Positions 16,848-25,876 are shown, counted from the stretch's first letter. The stretch is 64,000 bases of DNA from Roseobacter insulae (GCF_019375555.1 NZ_JAHXDN010000001.1:287501-351500), one strand, 5' to 3'. Numbers and translations are program-made. The notes: generated by a model not told the origin, from the sequence alone.

Positions 16848-18131
16848 TTAGTTACAGTTGGAGGGGATGTTGTTTTCCGCTTTGTAAGCTGCGGAATCCT
16901 CTTCGATCAGAGGTTGTATGACATCCATGTCCGTGGGCGCGAAATCCGCGATCTTGACGAATTCGCCCGCACCGGCATCCCACTGGGTCACCGCGACCAT
17001 GCCTTCACCGCCATGGTTCTCGCAGGAAACGGAGAACGACGGACCAAAGCCCGGCAGACCCGCCGCCGCCATCACTTCCTCGGTGATTTCCAGCGCTTCC
17101 ATCCCGTCGCGCATCATGCCCGACGTGATATCGGTGACCCCGTGGATTTCCTGCGCCGTCTTCACCGCTTCTGCGGCCAGCATCGCCGCGTAGATTCCGC
17201 GGTTGTATGGCACCGTGCCAAGCTGATCGCCCGCACCGGCGGCCTTGCCGGTATCCACAACGTATTTCTGCAAATCGTCATAGAGCGGGAAATCATCGCC
17301 CACCGCCGTCAGCGCCAGCGCCTTGAAGCCGTTGGCCTTGTCACCCGCGGGCTGCACATCGATTTCCGCACCTGACCACCAGATGCCGATGAAATTCTCC
17401 ATCGGGAACCGGATGTTGGCGGCTTCCTGCACGGCGACCTGGTTCATCACGCCCCAGCCGTACATGATCACGTTGTCCGGCTTTTCACGGCGGATCTGCA
17501 ACCACTGCGATTTCTGCTCCTGACCGGGGTGATCGACCGCCAGCAGGCTCAGCTCGAACCCGTGCTTTTCGGAGAGTTTCTCCAGCGTCCGGATCGGCTC
17601 CTTGCCGTAGGCGGAGTTGTGGTAGACCAGTGCAATTTTCTTGCCCGAAATGTCACCGCCGTTCATGTCCAGAATATGGTTGATCGCCGCCGACGCCCCG
17701 TTCCAGTAGTTGGCCGGATAGTTGAAGACATGGCTGAAGACATCGCCGTTTGCAGCAGACGTCCGGCCATACCCCATGGAGTGGATCGGGATGTCATCCG
17801 CCGTTGCCTTGGGGATCAGCTGGTAGGTGATCCCGGTGCTGAGCGGCTGATACACAAGCGCGCCTTCACCCTTGGTGCTCTCGTAGCATTCCACACCCTT
17901 TTCGGTGTTGTAGCCGGTTTCGCATTCCAGCACGCGGGTCATGACCCCGCCGATGCCGCCGTCACGCTCGTTCAGCAGCGTGAAATAATCCGCATAGCCA
18001 TCGGCAAACGGAATACCGCCCGCCGCATAAGGTCCGGTGCGGTAGCTCAGCGATGGAAAGACAAGATCCGCCATCACGGGGCTTGCCGCCATCAGGCCGG
18101 CCACGGCCATTGTTCCCAGTTTATACTTCAT
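16848..18131 (-). CDS. livK: ABC transporter substrate-binding protein, LivK-like
   Basis: 427-aa periplasmic binding protein of the type I (Peripla_BP_6) fold. The signal peptide is MKYKLGTMAVAGLMAASPVMA; the mature protein starts DLVFPSLSYRTGPYAAGG. It is longer than classical LivK (~370 aa) and lacks the usual GPLTG-type opening, matching the subfamily found beside acyl-CoA ligases rather than true leucine binders. A single pair of cysteines in LECETGYNTEKGVECYES may form a disulfide. It sits between livM and livF; a hairpin follows. Confidence 0.9.
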   Translation of the reverse strand: MKYKLGTMAVAGLMAASPVMADLVFPSLSYRTGPYAAGGIPFADGYADYFTLLNERDGGIGGVMTRVLECETGYNTEKGVECYESTKGEGALVYQPLSTGITYQLIPKATADDIPIHSMGYGRTSAANGDVFSHVFNYPANYWNGASAAINHILDMNGGDISGKKIALVYHNSAYGKEPIRTLEKLSEKHGFELSLLAVDHPGQEQKSQWLQIRREKPDNVIMYGWGVMNQVAVQEAANIRFPMENFIGIWWSGAEIDVQPAGDKANGFKALALTAVGDDFPLYDDLQKYVVDTGKAAGAGDQLGTVPYNRGIYAAMLAAEAVKTAQEIHGVTDITSGMMRDGMEALEITEEVMAAAGLPGFGPSFSVSCENHGGEGMVAVTQWDAGAGEFVKIADFAPTDMDVIQPLIEEDSAAYKAENNIPSNCN

Positions 18132-18219
18132 CGGTGTTACCTCCCTTGGTTTTTGTCCGATGTCCCGGTTACCCCGGGGTCTGTCGGGCGGGTTTGCCCG
18201 CCGTTTTTCTGTGGCCGCC

Positions 18220-19296
18220 CTAATGCGGGAATGGCCACAATCTCAGTTTCTCCTTGGCGACGCGCCACAGCTGAGCGAGCCCGTGCGGTTCCGCGATCAG
18301 GAACACCACGATCAGCCCGCCGACGATGACAAGGTTCAGGTGCGCCACGATGTCCGTGGGCCAGCCCAGCCAATCGACGCCGATGATCTTCAGCAGCACC
18401 GGCAACAGCACCAGAAAGGCCGCCCCTGCAAAGGAGCCGAAAATAGAGCCAAGACCGCCGATGATGATCATGAAGAGCACGAGGAACGACTTGGTGATGC
18501 CAAAGGCCTCGCCGACTTCGACAGCCCCCAGATAGATGGCGAAGAACAACGCCCCCGAGATGCCGACGAAGAAGGACGACACCGCAAAGGCGGTCAGTTT
18601 GGCCTTAAGCGGGTTCACCCCGATGATTTCAGCCGCGATGTCCATATCCCTGATCGCCATCCACTGCCGCCCCACCGACCCGCGTGTCAGGTTACGCGCG
18701 ACCACGGCCGAGAAAATCGTGAAGATCAGGCAGAACAGATAGGTGGCCCAGGCTTCGGTATTCGGCCCGGTGATCAGGATGCCAAAGGTATCGCGTTCCG
18801 GCGCGTTGATCTGCCCGGAGGCCGAGTAATTGTAGAACCATGATACCCGGTTAAAGAGCCAGACCAGAAAGAACTGTGCCGCCAGCGTCGCCACGGCCAG
18901 ATAGAATCCCTTGATCCGCAAGGACGGCAGGCCGAACAGCACACCCACCGCTGCCGTGATCGCCCCGGCCAGCAGCACGTGGATGAACATGCTGACCTCG
19001 GGAAAACCCGTCATCAGCTTGTAACAGGCATAGGCCCCCACGGCCATGAACCCGCCGGTGCCTAAGGACACCTGCCCGCAATAGCCCACCAGAATGTTCA
19101 GCCCGATCGCCGCAATTGCATAGATCAGGAACGGCATGAAGATCGAATTGACCCAGTAGTCATTGATCAGGAACGGAATGACAAAAACAGCAACGAAGAG
19201 CACCACGTAATAGCGCCACCGGTCGAACTTGATCGGGAACGTCTGGCTGTCTTCGGGGTAGGTGGTGCTGAAATCACCGGCTTCACGATAGAACAT
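18220..19296 (-). CDS. livM: Branched-chain-type ABC permease, LivM-like
   Basis: Inner-membrane permease with about ten helices and the BPD_transp_2 motif GGLGSIFGSFAGAAFLVLLP near the C-terminus. It carries the GQVSLGTGGFMAVGAY helix typical of LivM. The start is taken as the ATG at 19296 (MFYREAGDF...), giving 358 aa. This ATG overlaps the stop codon of the GFA gene in the string TAATG, so the two are translationally coupled. The open frame extends upstream to 19344, but those codons look like GFA gene sequence read in another frame. Confidence 0.92.
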   Translation of the reverse strand: MFYREAGDFSTTYPEDSQTFPIKFDRWRYYVVLFVAVFVIPFLINDYWVNSIFMPFLIYAIAAIGLNILVGYCGQVSLGTGGFMAVGAYACYKLMTGFPEVSMFIHVLLAGAITAAVGVLFGLPSLRIKGFYLAVATLAAQFFLVWLFNRVSWFYNYSASGQINAPERDTFGILITGPNTEAWATYLFCLIFTIFSAVVARNLTRGSVGRQWMAIRDMDIAAEIIGVNPLKAKLTAFAVSSFFVGISGALFFAIYLGAVEVGEAFGITKSFLVLFMIIIGGLGSIFGSFAGAAFLVLLPVLLKIIGVDWLGWPTDIVAHLNLVIVGGLIVVFLIAEPHGLAQLWRVAKEKLRLWPFPH

Positions 19297-19679
19297 TAGG
19301 GGGTCCCCTGATTTTCTGGGTTGTAGTTCACACCGTCCAGCCACGGCACCGGGTCAATGTCGCGAGGGTTGATCCCCTCAAGACCGCCCACGTTTACGCC
19401 GAAGTCCGACGTGTCCGAGCTGCGCCTGTGGTGGGTGTAGCAGCCGCAGATGCTGCAAAAGTAATGCTCGGCCCGTCGCGGGCCAAACTGGTACAAGGCA
19501 AGCGCCGCGCCACGGATGATCCTGAGATCCCCGTCCCGCACGGAGACGTTCATGGCGCCACGCCGCCTGCAGAAAGAGCAATCGCACCGGCGGGCCGACT
19601 CCAGGCCCTCGGCCAGAACCACCTTCAGTTCGTTGGCGCCACAGTGGCACGTCAGACGCATCGGCTCCGCCATTGTCAT
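19296..19679 (-). CDS. GFA-domain (CENP-V/GFA) zinc protein
   Basis: 127-aa protein of the glutathione-dependent formaldehyde-activating enzyme-like family. Zinc cysteines appear in the expected pattern: LTCHCGANELK, RRCDCSFCRRRGAM and HYFCSICGCYTHH. The fold is a Zn-bound beta-sandwich; most members have no proven activity. GGAGGG precedes the ATG at 19679. The stop codon is shared with the livM start (TAATG), so it is the first gene of the livM-K-F part of the cluster. Its link to transport is unexplained. Confidence 0.88.
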   Translation of the reverse strand: MTMAEPMRLTCHCGANELKVVLAEGLESARRCDCSFCRRRGAMNVSVRDGDLRIIRGAALALYQFGPRRAEHYFCSICGCYTHHRRSSDTSDFGVNVGGLEGINPRDIDPVPWLDGVNYNPENQGTP

Positions 19680-19814
19680 GCGCGCCCTCCGGGTCCTTGA
19701 GGTGCAGGGCGCCGACCCTTGTCACCGTTAACCATTTCACAATCTTTCACGGATTTTCCCAATTTCGCCCCATTTCCCCCGGCAAAACCGTTCGCGGGGG
19801 CAGGAGCGGAAGAC

Positions 19815-20153
19815 ATGACAGCCATCCTGAAGGATCTGCGCGAGCTCGACACCCGTCTGGCGCGCGGCGAGATTACGGACGTGGAATACACAGCGCAGCG
19901 CGCGTTGCTGATCGAAAGCGTCGATGTCGTTGACACCGACTTCGTCGCAACGGGCAGCCCTGCGCCGCCCCCCGAGACGGAGCTTTCCGGCTCCATGACA
20001 TGGGGTCTCGGCATCGTTATCTGCCTTGGCGTGATCGGCCTGTGCCTTTGCTTCGCGATGCTGGTTTTCGGTGACATGAACCTCGCGCTGACGCTGGGCG
20101 TCACGATCCTCGCCGCCCTCACCGTCGCGCTGTTCCGCTCGCTGGAGGAATAA
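19815..20153 (+). CDS. Small membrane protein with SHOCT-like N-terminus
   Basis: 112 aa, encoded opposite to the surrounding liv genes. Residues ~4-35 (LRELDTRLARGEITDVEYTA) resemble a SHOCT oligomerisation motif, here at the N-terminus. Two hydrophobic helices follow (about 58-79 and 83-106), ending in FRSLEE. GGAG precedes the ATG at 19815 by 7 nt. I do not recognise a function. It splits the liv cluster, showing that livH and livM are not on one continuous transcript. Confidence 0.7.
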   Translation: MTAILKDLRELDTRLARGEITDVEYTAQRALLIESVDVVDTDFVATGSPAPPPETELSGSMTWGLGIVICLGVIGLCLCFAMLVFGDMNLALTLGVTILAALTVALFRSLEE

Positions 20154-20222
20154 TGCCGCGCATTCGGTGCGCCACCCTCAGCGAGGCTCAGAACCTCCTC
20201 CGGAGGGGTTGCAAGGCAGCCG

Positions 20223-21212
20223 TCACACCCGTTCAATGATCTTCTCCCCGAAAAGACCCTGCGGCCGGAACACCAGAAACAGCAGCGCCAGCATATAGGC
20301 AAACCAGTTCTCGGTCGCACCGCCGAGATAGGGCGCGCCGATCAGGAACTCGAAAAGCTTCTCGCCCACCCCGATGATCAACCCGCCGACAATCGCGCCG
20401 GGGATCGAGGTGAAGCCGCCCAGCATCAGCACCGGCAGCGCCTTCAGCGCGATCAGAGACAGCGAGAACTGCACGCCCGACTTTGCGCCCCACATGATGC
20501 CCGCCACAAGGGCGACGAACCCCGCCAGCGACCACACCAGTATCCAGATGAAATTCAGCGACACGCCCACCGACAGCGCCGCCTGATGGTCGTCCGCTAC
20601 CGCCCGCATCGCGCGGCCCTGCTTTGTGTATTGCGCGAACATCACCAGCGCTGCCACCAGAATGATCGCGACGACGCTCGCCACGATGTCGAGGTTGTCG
20701 ATGAAGAAGCCATAGCCGAACCAGCCGAAGGTCACCTCATCGATCGTTTCGTTGATCCCCTGCGGCAGGCCCACATCCAGCGTCTTGATGTCGGAGCCCC
20801 ACATCAGATCGCCGACCCCTTCAAGGAAATAGGCAAGCCCGATGGTGGCCATGAAAAGAATGATCGGCTCCTGCCCGACGAGGTACCTGAAGATGAACCG
20901 CTGCACCATCCAGGCCAGCAGGATCATCACCGCAATGGTCAGCAGGATCGCCGCAAGCGCGGGCACGTTCCAGCCGAAATAGTGGATCTCCGTGCCGAAG
21001 ATCGCATTGATCAGATGCGCAAAGGGGACCTGCCCGTTCATGATCCCGTAAAGGGTCATGGCCGCGAACAGCGCCATGACCCCCTGCGCAAAGTTGAAGA
21101 TGCCGCTGGCCTTGTAGATCAGGACGAACCCGAGGGCGACCAGCGCATAGAGCACCCCCGCCATCAGCCCGTTGAGAAACACCTCGATGGTAAAGGCCAG
21201 CTGTTCCGGCAT
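20223..21212 (-). CDS. livH: Branched-chain-type ABC permease, LivH-like
   Basis: 329-aa inner-membrane permease with about eight to nine helices. Family motifs are LNGLMAGVLYALVALGFVLIYKASGIFNFAQG at the N-terminus and MLGGFTSIPGAIVGGLIIGVGE near the C-terminus. It pairs with LivM to form the channel. The ATG at 21212 overlaps the stop codon of the upstream periplasmic protein gene (TGATG), implying coupled translation. Confidence 0.93.
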   Translation of the reverse strand: MPEQLAFTIEVFLNGLMAGVLYALVALGFVLIYKASGIFNFAQGVMALFAAMTLYGIMNGQVPFAHLINAIFGTEIHYFGWNVPALAAILLTIAVMILLAWMVQRFIFRYLVGQEPIILFMATIGLAYFLEGVGDLMWGSDIKTLDVGLPQGINETIDEVTFGWFGYGFFIDNLDIVASVVAIILVAALVMFAQYTKQGRAMRAVADDHQAALSVGVSLNFIWILVWSLAGFVALVAGIMWGAKSGVQFSLSLIALKALPVLMLGGFTSIPGAIVGGLIIGVGEKLFEFLIGAPYLGGATENWFAYMLALLFLVFRPQGLFGEKIIERV

Positions 21213-21814
21213 CAGTTTGCTCCTTGCCCCAGCAGAAGCCGCGTGTGTTCGCGCTCCGGCTGATATGAGACTTTAAGCCGGGTCAGACCCGCCTCGCTCA
21301 GGTTCCAGTTCAGGGTGATCTCGGTCACCCGCCCGTCTTCCCGGGGGGCGGCAAGGAACACCGCCGCATAAGCGCGCGGCATCTCGCGTTTCGAGACCGG
21401 CTCGAACGGGGCGGTGGCGGCGAACTGCGCCCCTTCTCCCTCGCGCCAGTCGCGATAGGCGATCAGCAGGTCCGAGAACTGCATTCCCGTCATCAATAGC
21501 TCGCACGACGGGTATTCATCCCCGTAGACCACCGCCACCTGCGGGTTCGCCGTGGTGCGGTAGCCCAGCGTCACCTGCGTCAGCTCGCTGGCCGCGAACC
21601 GCGCCCGCGCGCCGCTGGGAATTTCGCGCAAGGTCGAGCGATCCAGCGAGGCCGGATCGTCCAGATAAGCTGCGCAGTAGGTTTGATAGACGGCGCAGGT
21701 CTCTGCCATCGCCGGGGTCGGTTCTCCGCAGAACTGCGGTGCCGCCTCGGCCTGCGCGCCAGTGAACAAGGCACTTCCAAGGGCGCATGCGCCCAGATAC
21801 AGCCACTTACTCAT
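21212..21814 (-). CDS. Unknown periplasmic protein coupled to livH
   Basis: About 200 aa with a signal peptide (MSKWLYLGACALGSALFTGAQA) and three or more cysteines soon after cleavage (APQFCGEPTPAMAETCAVYQTYCA). I recognise no family. The C-terminal part (RVTEITLNWNLSEAGLTRLKVSYQ) suggests beta strands. The ATG at 21814 has GGAGGG 6 nt ahead. Its stop codon overlaps the livH start, so it is made with the permease and may assist ligand capture or assembly. Confidence 0.75.
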   Translation of the reverse strand: MSKWLYLGACALGSALFTGAQAEAAPQFCGEPTPAMAETCAVYQTYCAAYLDDPASLDRSTLREIPSGARARFAASELTQVTLGYRTTANPQVAVVYGDEYPSCELLMTGMQFSDLLIAYRDWREGEGAQFAATAPFEPVSKREMPRAYAAVFLAAPREDGRVTEITLNWNLSEAGLTRLKVSYQPEREHTRLLLGQGAN

Positions 21815-22088
21815 ATGTACCCTCCAAACGGTATACACTATCCGTCTGCACTATTACTCCGGCCTTCATGGACCGGTGTGATGAAAGAGGCAGGGCCACT
21901 GGCAGACAAAGCATGCTCATGCCTCCGCCATCGTCATTAGCATACAACCCATCGGCGAGCGGTTAACCATTTGTTCAAAAAATGTAACAGAAAGAGAAGG
22001 TTCGTGACCGTATGTTGGGGCTGCATAAAAGGCCGGCGTCCCGTCCCGGTCCGCGCCGATACTCTCCGGCGCGAAGGCATGTCGCGGT

Positions 22089-22697
22089 TCAGCTCTCACG
22101 GTACGTCTCCAGCACGGAATAAGAGCCCGCACGCAGGCCTTCCAGCACAAGCGTCACCTGCAACCGCGGTTCGATCCACTCAAGGCTCAACAGGACAGTT
22201 GCCGCGCCGCGCCGCGCCATCTCGTATCGATCCATGCGTATCTGTTCGACAATCCATGCGGCAATCTCATCCCGGTCTTCGATCTTGCCTGCGACGGCAC
22301 ACAACCGGTCACCCGGGGCCAGGGGCGCCGGGTCCAGAATAACCACATCACCCGCCCCCGTCGGGCCATATGCCGAGGCCTCTTGCGAATACGCCGCGGG
22401 CAATTGCGCATGCGTGATCCGCGGCAGATCGACAACGACGGCCGGAGAGAAAGCTTCAAAAGCATCGAGACAGCGTGTCTGAAACGTCCGCCAGGCATCG
22501 GCATGCGCCGCGCCTGCAGTCAGAAGCAACGCAAGAATGAGCGCACCGCACCCGCGTGCAACCGCCACGCTGCCAAAGCAGGACCGGCTGGTCGGTGACG
22601 GGATAACATCTCCGGGCGGTGTACGGCCTGTGCACAGGCGGTGCACAGATGTCATACCGCGTATTCCCGGCATTTCGCGGGTCAGGCGATCAGTCAT
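22089..22697 (-). CDS. Unknown secreted protein overlapping livG
   Basis: Up to 202 aa. A strong hydrophobic signal (GALILALLLTAGAAHADA) is preceded by about 45 polar residues, so the true start may be later than the ATG at 22697; no good ribosome site decides it. The mature part includes WRTFQTRCLDAFEAFSP and a second cysteine in DRLCAVAGKIE, and ends in strands such as VLLSLEWIEPRLQVTLVLEG. No family recognised. The frame overlaps the livG stop by 8 bp. Its layout (signal, Cys, terminal strands) resembles the other unknown periplasmic protein at 21212-21814, so the two might be distant paralogues. Confidence 0.6.
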   Translation of the reverse strand: MTDRLTREMPGIRGMTSVHRLCTGRTPPGDVIPSPTSRSCFGSVAVARGCGALILALLLTAGAAHADAWRTFQTRCLDAFEAFSPAVVVDLPRITHAQLPAAYSQEASAYGPTGAGDVVILDPAPLAPGDRLCAVAGKIEDRDEIAAWIVEQIRMDRYEMARRGAATVLLSLEWIEPRLQVTLVLEGLRAGSYSVLETYRES

Positions 22698-23508
22698 GCG
22701 CGACCCCCAGATAGGCGTCGATCACCGCCTGATTTCCGCGCACCTCGGCGGGTGTGCCATCGCCGATCTTCTTGCCGTAATCCATCACCACGACCCGGTC
22801 GCTCAGGTCCATCACCACGCCCATGTCATGCTCAATCAGCGCAATGGTGGTGCCGAACTCGTCGTTCACGTCGAGGATAAAGCGGCTCATGTCCTCCTTC
22901 TCCTCCACGTTCATGCCCGCCATCGGCTCGTCGAGCAGCAGAAGCGACGGCTCCGCCGCCAGCGCCCGCGCCAGTTCCACGCGCTTTTTCAACCCGTAAG
23001 GCAGGCGCGATACCGGTGTCTTGCGGATCGCTTGGATCTCAAGAAAATCGATAATCTTTTCAGCAACTTCCCGATTCTCGGTTTCTTCCTTTTCGGATTT
23101 CCCGACCCAGAGCGCCTGGGAAAACAGCCCCGTCTTCATATGGGTCAGCCGCCCGGTCATCACATTGTCGAGCACGCTCATCCCTTCGAACAAGGCAATG
23201 TTCTGAAACGTCCGCGCAATCCCCTGCTGCGCCACCTGATAGGGCTTCATCGGCGGGCGCGGCGCGCCCTTGTAAAACACCTGCCCCTCCTGCGGCACGT
23301 AGAACCCCGAGATGACATTGAGCATCGACGATTTGCCCGCCCCATTCGGCCCGATGATCGCCCGGATCTCCCCCTCGCGGATGTCAAAGGAGATATCCTT
23401 GATCGCCTCAACCCCCCCGAATCGCAGGGTAATATTGCGCATCTCCATCACGACGCCGCCGATTTTACGGCCGTCCTCGGTGATATATCCGTCGCCCTGA
23501 TCAAGCAT
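22690..23508 (-). CDS. livG: Branched-chain-type ABC transporter ATPase, LivG-like
   Basis: 272-aa ATPase, partner of the LivF-like protein. Walker A is GPNGAGKSS and the LivG-specific ARTFQNIALFEGMSVLDNV follows. The degenerate signature region is LPYGLKKRVELARALA, Walker B is LLLLDEPMAGMN, and the switch His is in LIEHDMG. The start is the ATG at 23508 with GGGGG 8 nt upstream; the frame is open to 23697 but that extension is not conserved-looking. Its end overlaps an unknown secreted-protein gene. Confidence 0.94.
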   Translation of the reverse strand: MLDQGDGYITEDGRKIGGVVMEMRNITLRFGGVEAIKDISFDIREGEIRAIIGPNGAGKSSMLNVISGFYVPQEGQVFYKGAPRPPMKPYQVAQQGIARTFQNIALFEGMSVLDNVMTGRLTHMKTGLFSQALWVGKSEKEETENREVAEKIIDFLEIQAIRKTPVSRLPYGLKKRVELARALAAEPSLLLLDEPMAGMNVEEKEDMSRFILDVNDEFGTTIALIEHDMGVVMDLSDRVVVMDYGKKIGDGTPAEVRGNQAVIDAYLGVAHD

Positions 23509-23596
23509 GTTGTGCCCCCATCGTTCCAAGGGTCCGCGAAATATTAACCAATTTCGACTTAAGGTTGTCGAAGGAGCAGCAAGAGGGAACGTCACA

Positions 23597-23776
23597 ATGC
23601 GCAAAGATTGGGAACGTAACTGCCTCATGTCGATGGCCGCAAAACGCAAGCGCAAAGGTCTCAGCCGCGCCGAAGCCATCCGCGACATCGAAACCATCCT
23701 GTGCGGATTTTCGACGCGATTTCACATCAGCCGGGCCGTCAGTGCCACCTATAACGGACCGTCGGGCGAGTATTAG
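23597..23776 (+). CDS. Small basic hypothetical protein (tentative)
   Basis: 59 codons, beginning MRKDWERNCLMSMAAKRKRK and ending in NGPSGEY, with AGAGGG about 9 nt before the ATG. Strongly basic N-terminal half, one amphipathic helix (LSRAEAIRDIETIL), no recognised family. It lies on the plus strand in the 336-bp gap between livG and the acyl-CoA synthetase gene. The remainder of that gap (23509-23596, 23777-23844) shows nothing else I can name. Confidence 0.4.
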   Translation: MRKDWERNCLMSMAAKRKRKGLSRAEAIRDIETILCGFSTRFHISRAVSATYNGPSGEY

Positions 23777-23844
23777 GTGCTCCATATTCCAGGGCGCCCT
23801 GCGGGATGGTGGGTGGGGCGATGGCGCAGCCGAGCGTCGTCCCA

Positions 23845-25815
23845 TCATTCCGCCGCCATCTTGGTAGCGACCGCCTGAACCGCCGCCGACCGCACTTCCA
23901 GCGTTGCTGAAATCGATCCCTTGCGGCCGTCTTCATAGGTCACTTCCGTCACCGTGCTGACCTCCGTCGACCCATCGTAAAGAGCTGCGATGATGTCGGC
24001 GAATTTCTCCTCGATGATCCGGCGTCGCACCTTGCGCGTCCGCGTGAGTTCGCCGTCATCGGCGTCCAGTTCCTTATGCAGCACCACGAAGCGATGGACC
24101 TGGCAGCCTGACAGCATCTCGTCCTGCGCGACCGACCGGTTGACCTCCTCCACGTGCGCCTGGATTGTCTCCATCACTTGGCTGTGCCGCGCCAGTTCCT
24201 GATAAGACGCGTAGCCGATGTTATTCCGCTCCGCCCAGTTGCCCACCGCCGTCAGGTCGATGTTGATAAAGGCCGTGCACTCATCCCGCCCGTTCCCGAA
24301 AACCACCGCCTCCAGAATATTGGGGAAGAACTTGAGCTTGTTCTCCACGTACTTCGGCGCAAAAAGCGACCCGTCGGCCATTTGCCCCACATCCTTGGCC
24401 CGGTCGATGATCCGCAGATGCCCGGTGTTTTCCTCGATGAAACCGGCATCTCCGGTGGCCACCCAGCCTTCCGCATCCTTGGTATCCGCCGTGCTTTCGG
24501 CGTTCTTGTAATACTCAACGAAAACACCGGGTGAGCGGTAAAACACCTCGCCATTCTCCGCGATCTTCAGCTCCACGCCCGGGCAACATACCCCGACCGT
24601 GTCGCTGCGCACCTCGCCATCCGGCTGCGCGGTGATAAAGACGGTTGCCTCGGTCTGCCCGTACAGCTGTTTGAGGTTGATCCCCAAAGAGCGGTAGAAA
24701 TCGAAGATTTCCGGCCCAATCGCTTCACCTGCGGTATATCCAACCCGGATGCGACTGAAGCCCAGTGTGTTCTTGAGCGGTCCGTAGATGAGAAACTCGC
24801 CGATCTTATACTTGAACCGATCCCACTGGCTCACCGGCTCACCGTCCAGAATCGCCGGACCGACCTTGCGCGCGTGCGCCATGAACGTATCGAACAGCCA
24901 TCTTTTGAAACGGCTCGCGTCCTCCATCCGGATCATCACGCTTGTCAGCTGCGTCTCGAAAACCCTTGGCGGCGCGAAATAATACGTGGGGCCAATTTCG
25001 CGCAGGTCCGTGTGCATGGTTTCGGCGCTCTCCGGGCAGTTGGTGCAGAAACCCGTCCACATCGCCTGACCGACCGAGAAAATGAAATCCCCCACCCACG
25101 CCATCGGCAGATAGGCCAGAATATCATCTGTCTGGCGCAGATCATCGAATTCAGAGGATGATTTGGCCGTCTCGATCACATTACGATTGCTCAGGACAAC
25201 GCCCTTGGGCTTTCCGGTCGTGCCGGAGGTGTAGAGCATCACACAGGTGCTGTCATAGGTCAGTTTCGCCTGCAGCGCGTTGAGCGTCTTGGTCAACTCG
25301 TCGCGCTTGGCTCGTCCGGCTTCCTGAACATGCGCATACTGGTGCAGTTTCGAATGATCGTACTTTCGCAATCCCCGCGGGTCGAGATAGATCATCTGCT
25401 CGAAATTCGGCAGCTGATCCTGCACCTCGATCACCTTGTCGACCTGCTCCTGATCGCCGACGATCACAAACCGTGCGCCGCAGTGTCCCAGCACATAGGC
25501 CATCTCCTCGGCCACAGCATCCTGATAGAGCGGCACAGGGACAGCGCCACACATCTCCGCCGCCACCATGGCCCAGTACAGATAGGGCCGGTTGCGTCCG
25601 ATAATCGCAACGAAATCGCCCTCCGCCACGCCGAGATCCAACAGGCCAAGCGCCAGCGCTTCGATCTCGTCGCGCGTCTCTTCCCAGGTCCAGGTCTGCC
25701 AGATGCCATATTCTTTTTCACGATACGCGGGCGCGTTCGCAAATTCGGTCGCGTTACGATGCAATAGCGCCGGGACGGACTGCGGTCCGTCAGCGCGCGT
25801 GGTGCGATTATTCAA
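23845..25815 (-). CDS. Long-chain-type acyl-CoA synthetase (AMP-forming)
   Basis: 656-aa adenylate-forming ligase of the FadD/long-chain type found in Liv-type clusters. The AMP-binding P-loop is YTSGTTGKPKGV (~200). QLYGQTEATVF forms the adenine motif, and GWVATGDAGF with LRIIDRAKDVGQMADGS forms the hinge region. It converts a carboxylic acid, ATP and CoA to acyl-CoA. The start is a TTG at 25815 with a strong GGGAGG 7 nt upstream. It probably activates the acid brought in by the adjacent transporter; real chain length or aromatic preference is unknown. Confidence 0.9.
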   Translation of the reverse strand: MNNRTTRADGPQSVPALLHRNATEFANAPAYREKEYGIWQTWTWEETRDEIEALALGLLDLGVAEGDFVAIIGRNRPYLYWAMVAAEMCGAVPVPLYQDAVAEEMAYVLGHCGARFVIVGDQEQVDKVIEVQDQLPNFEQMIYLDPRGLRKYDHSKLHQYAHVQEAGRAKRDELTKTLNALQAKLTYDSTCVMLYTSGTTGKPKGVVLSNRNVIETAKSSSEFDDLRQTDDILAYLPMAWVGDFIFSVGQAMWTGFCTNCPESAETMHTDLREIGPTYYFAPPRVFETQLTSVMIRMEDASRFKRWLFDTFMAHARKVGPAILDGEPVSQWDRFKYKIGEFLIYGPLKNTLGFSRIRVGYTAGEAIGPEIFDFYRSLGINLKQLYGQTEATVFITAQPDGEVRSDTVGVCCPGVELKIAENGEVFYRSPGVFVEYYKNAESTADTKDAEGWVATGDAGFIEENTGHLRIIDRAKDVGQMADGSLFAPKYVENKLKFFPNILEAVVFGNGRDECTAFINIDLTAVGNWAERNNIGYASYQELARHSQVMETIQAHVEEVNRSVAQDEMLSGCQVHRFVVLHKELDADDGELTRTRKVRRRIIEEKFADIIAALYDGSTEVSTVTEVTYEDGRKGSISATLEVRSAAVQAVATKMAAE

Positions 25816-25876
25816 CTGTTGTCCTCCCAGACCTTGCCTGTCGCTGGCAAGCGCAGCCTTTTGGCTGTCATGTGAA

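Noticed and set aside
18187-18208. GGCGGG/CCCGCC hairpin plus T-run on the plus strand between livM and livK
   Set aside because: It points the wrong way to end any gene here; on the transcribed minus strand there is no U-tract, so it is at most an mRNA-processing or stabilising hairpin.
19248-19344. Longer livM frame starting at 19344
   Set aside because: The added N-terminal codons overlap the GFA gene end in another frame; the ATG at 19296 in the TAATG overlap gives a normal LivM N-terminus.
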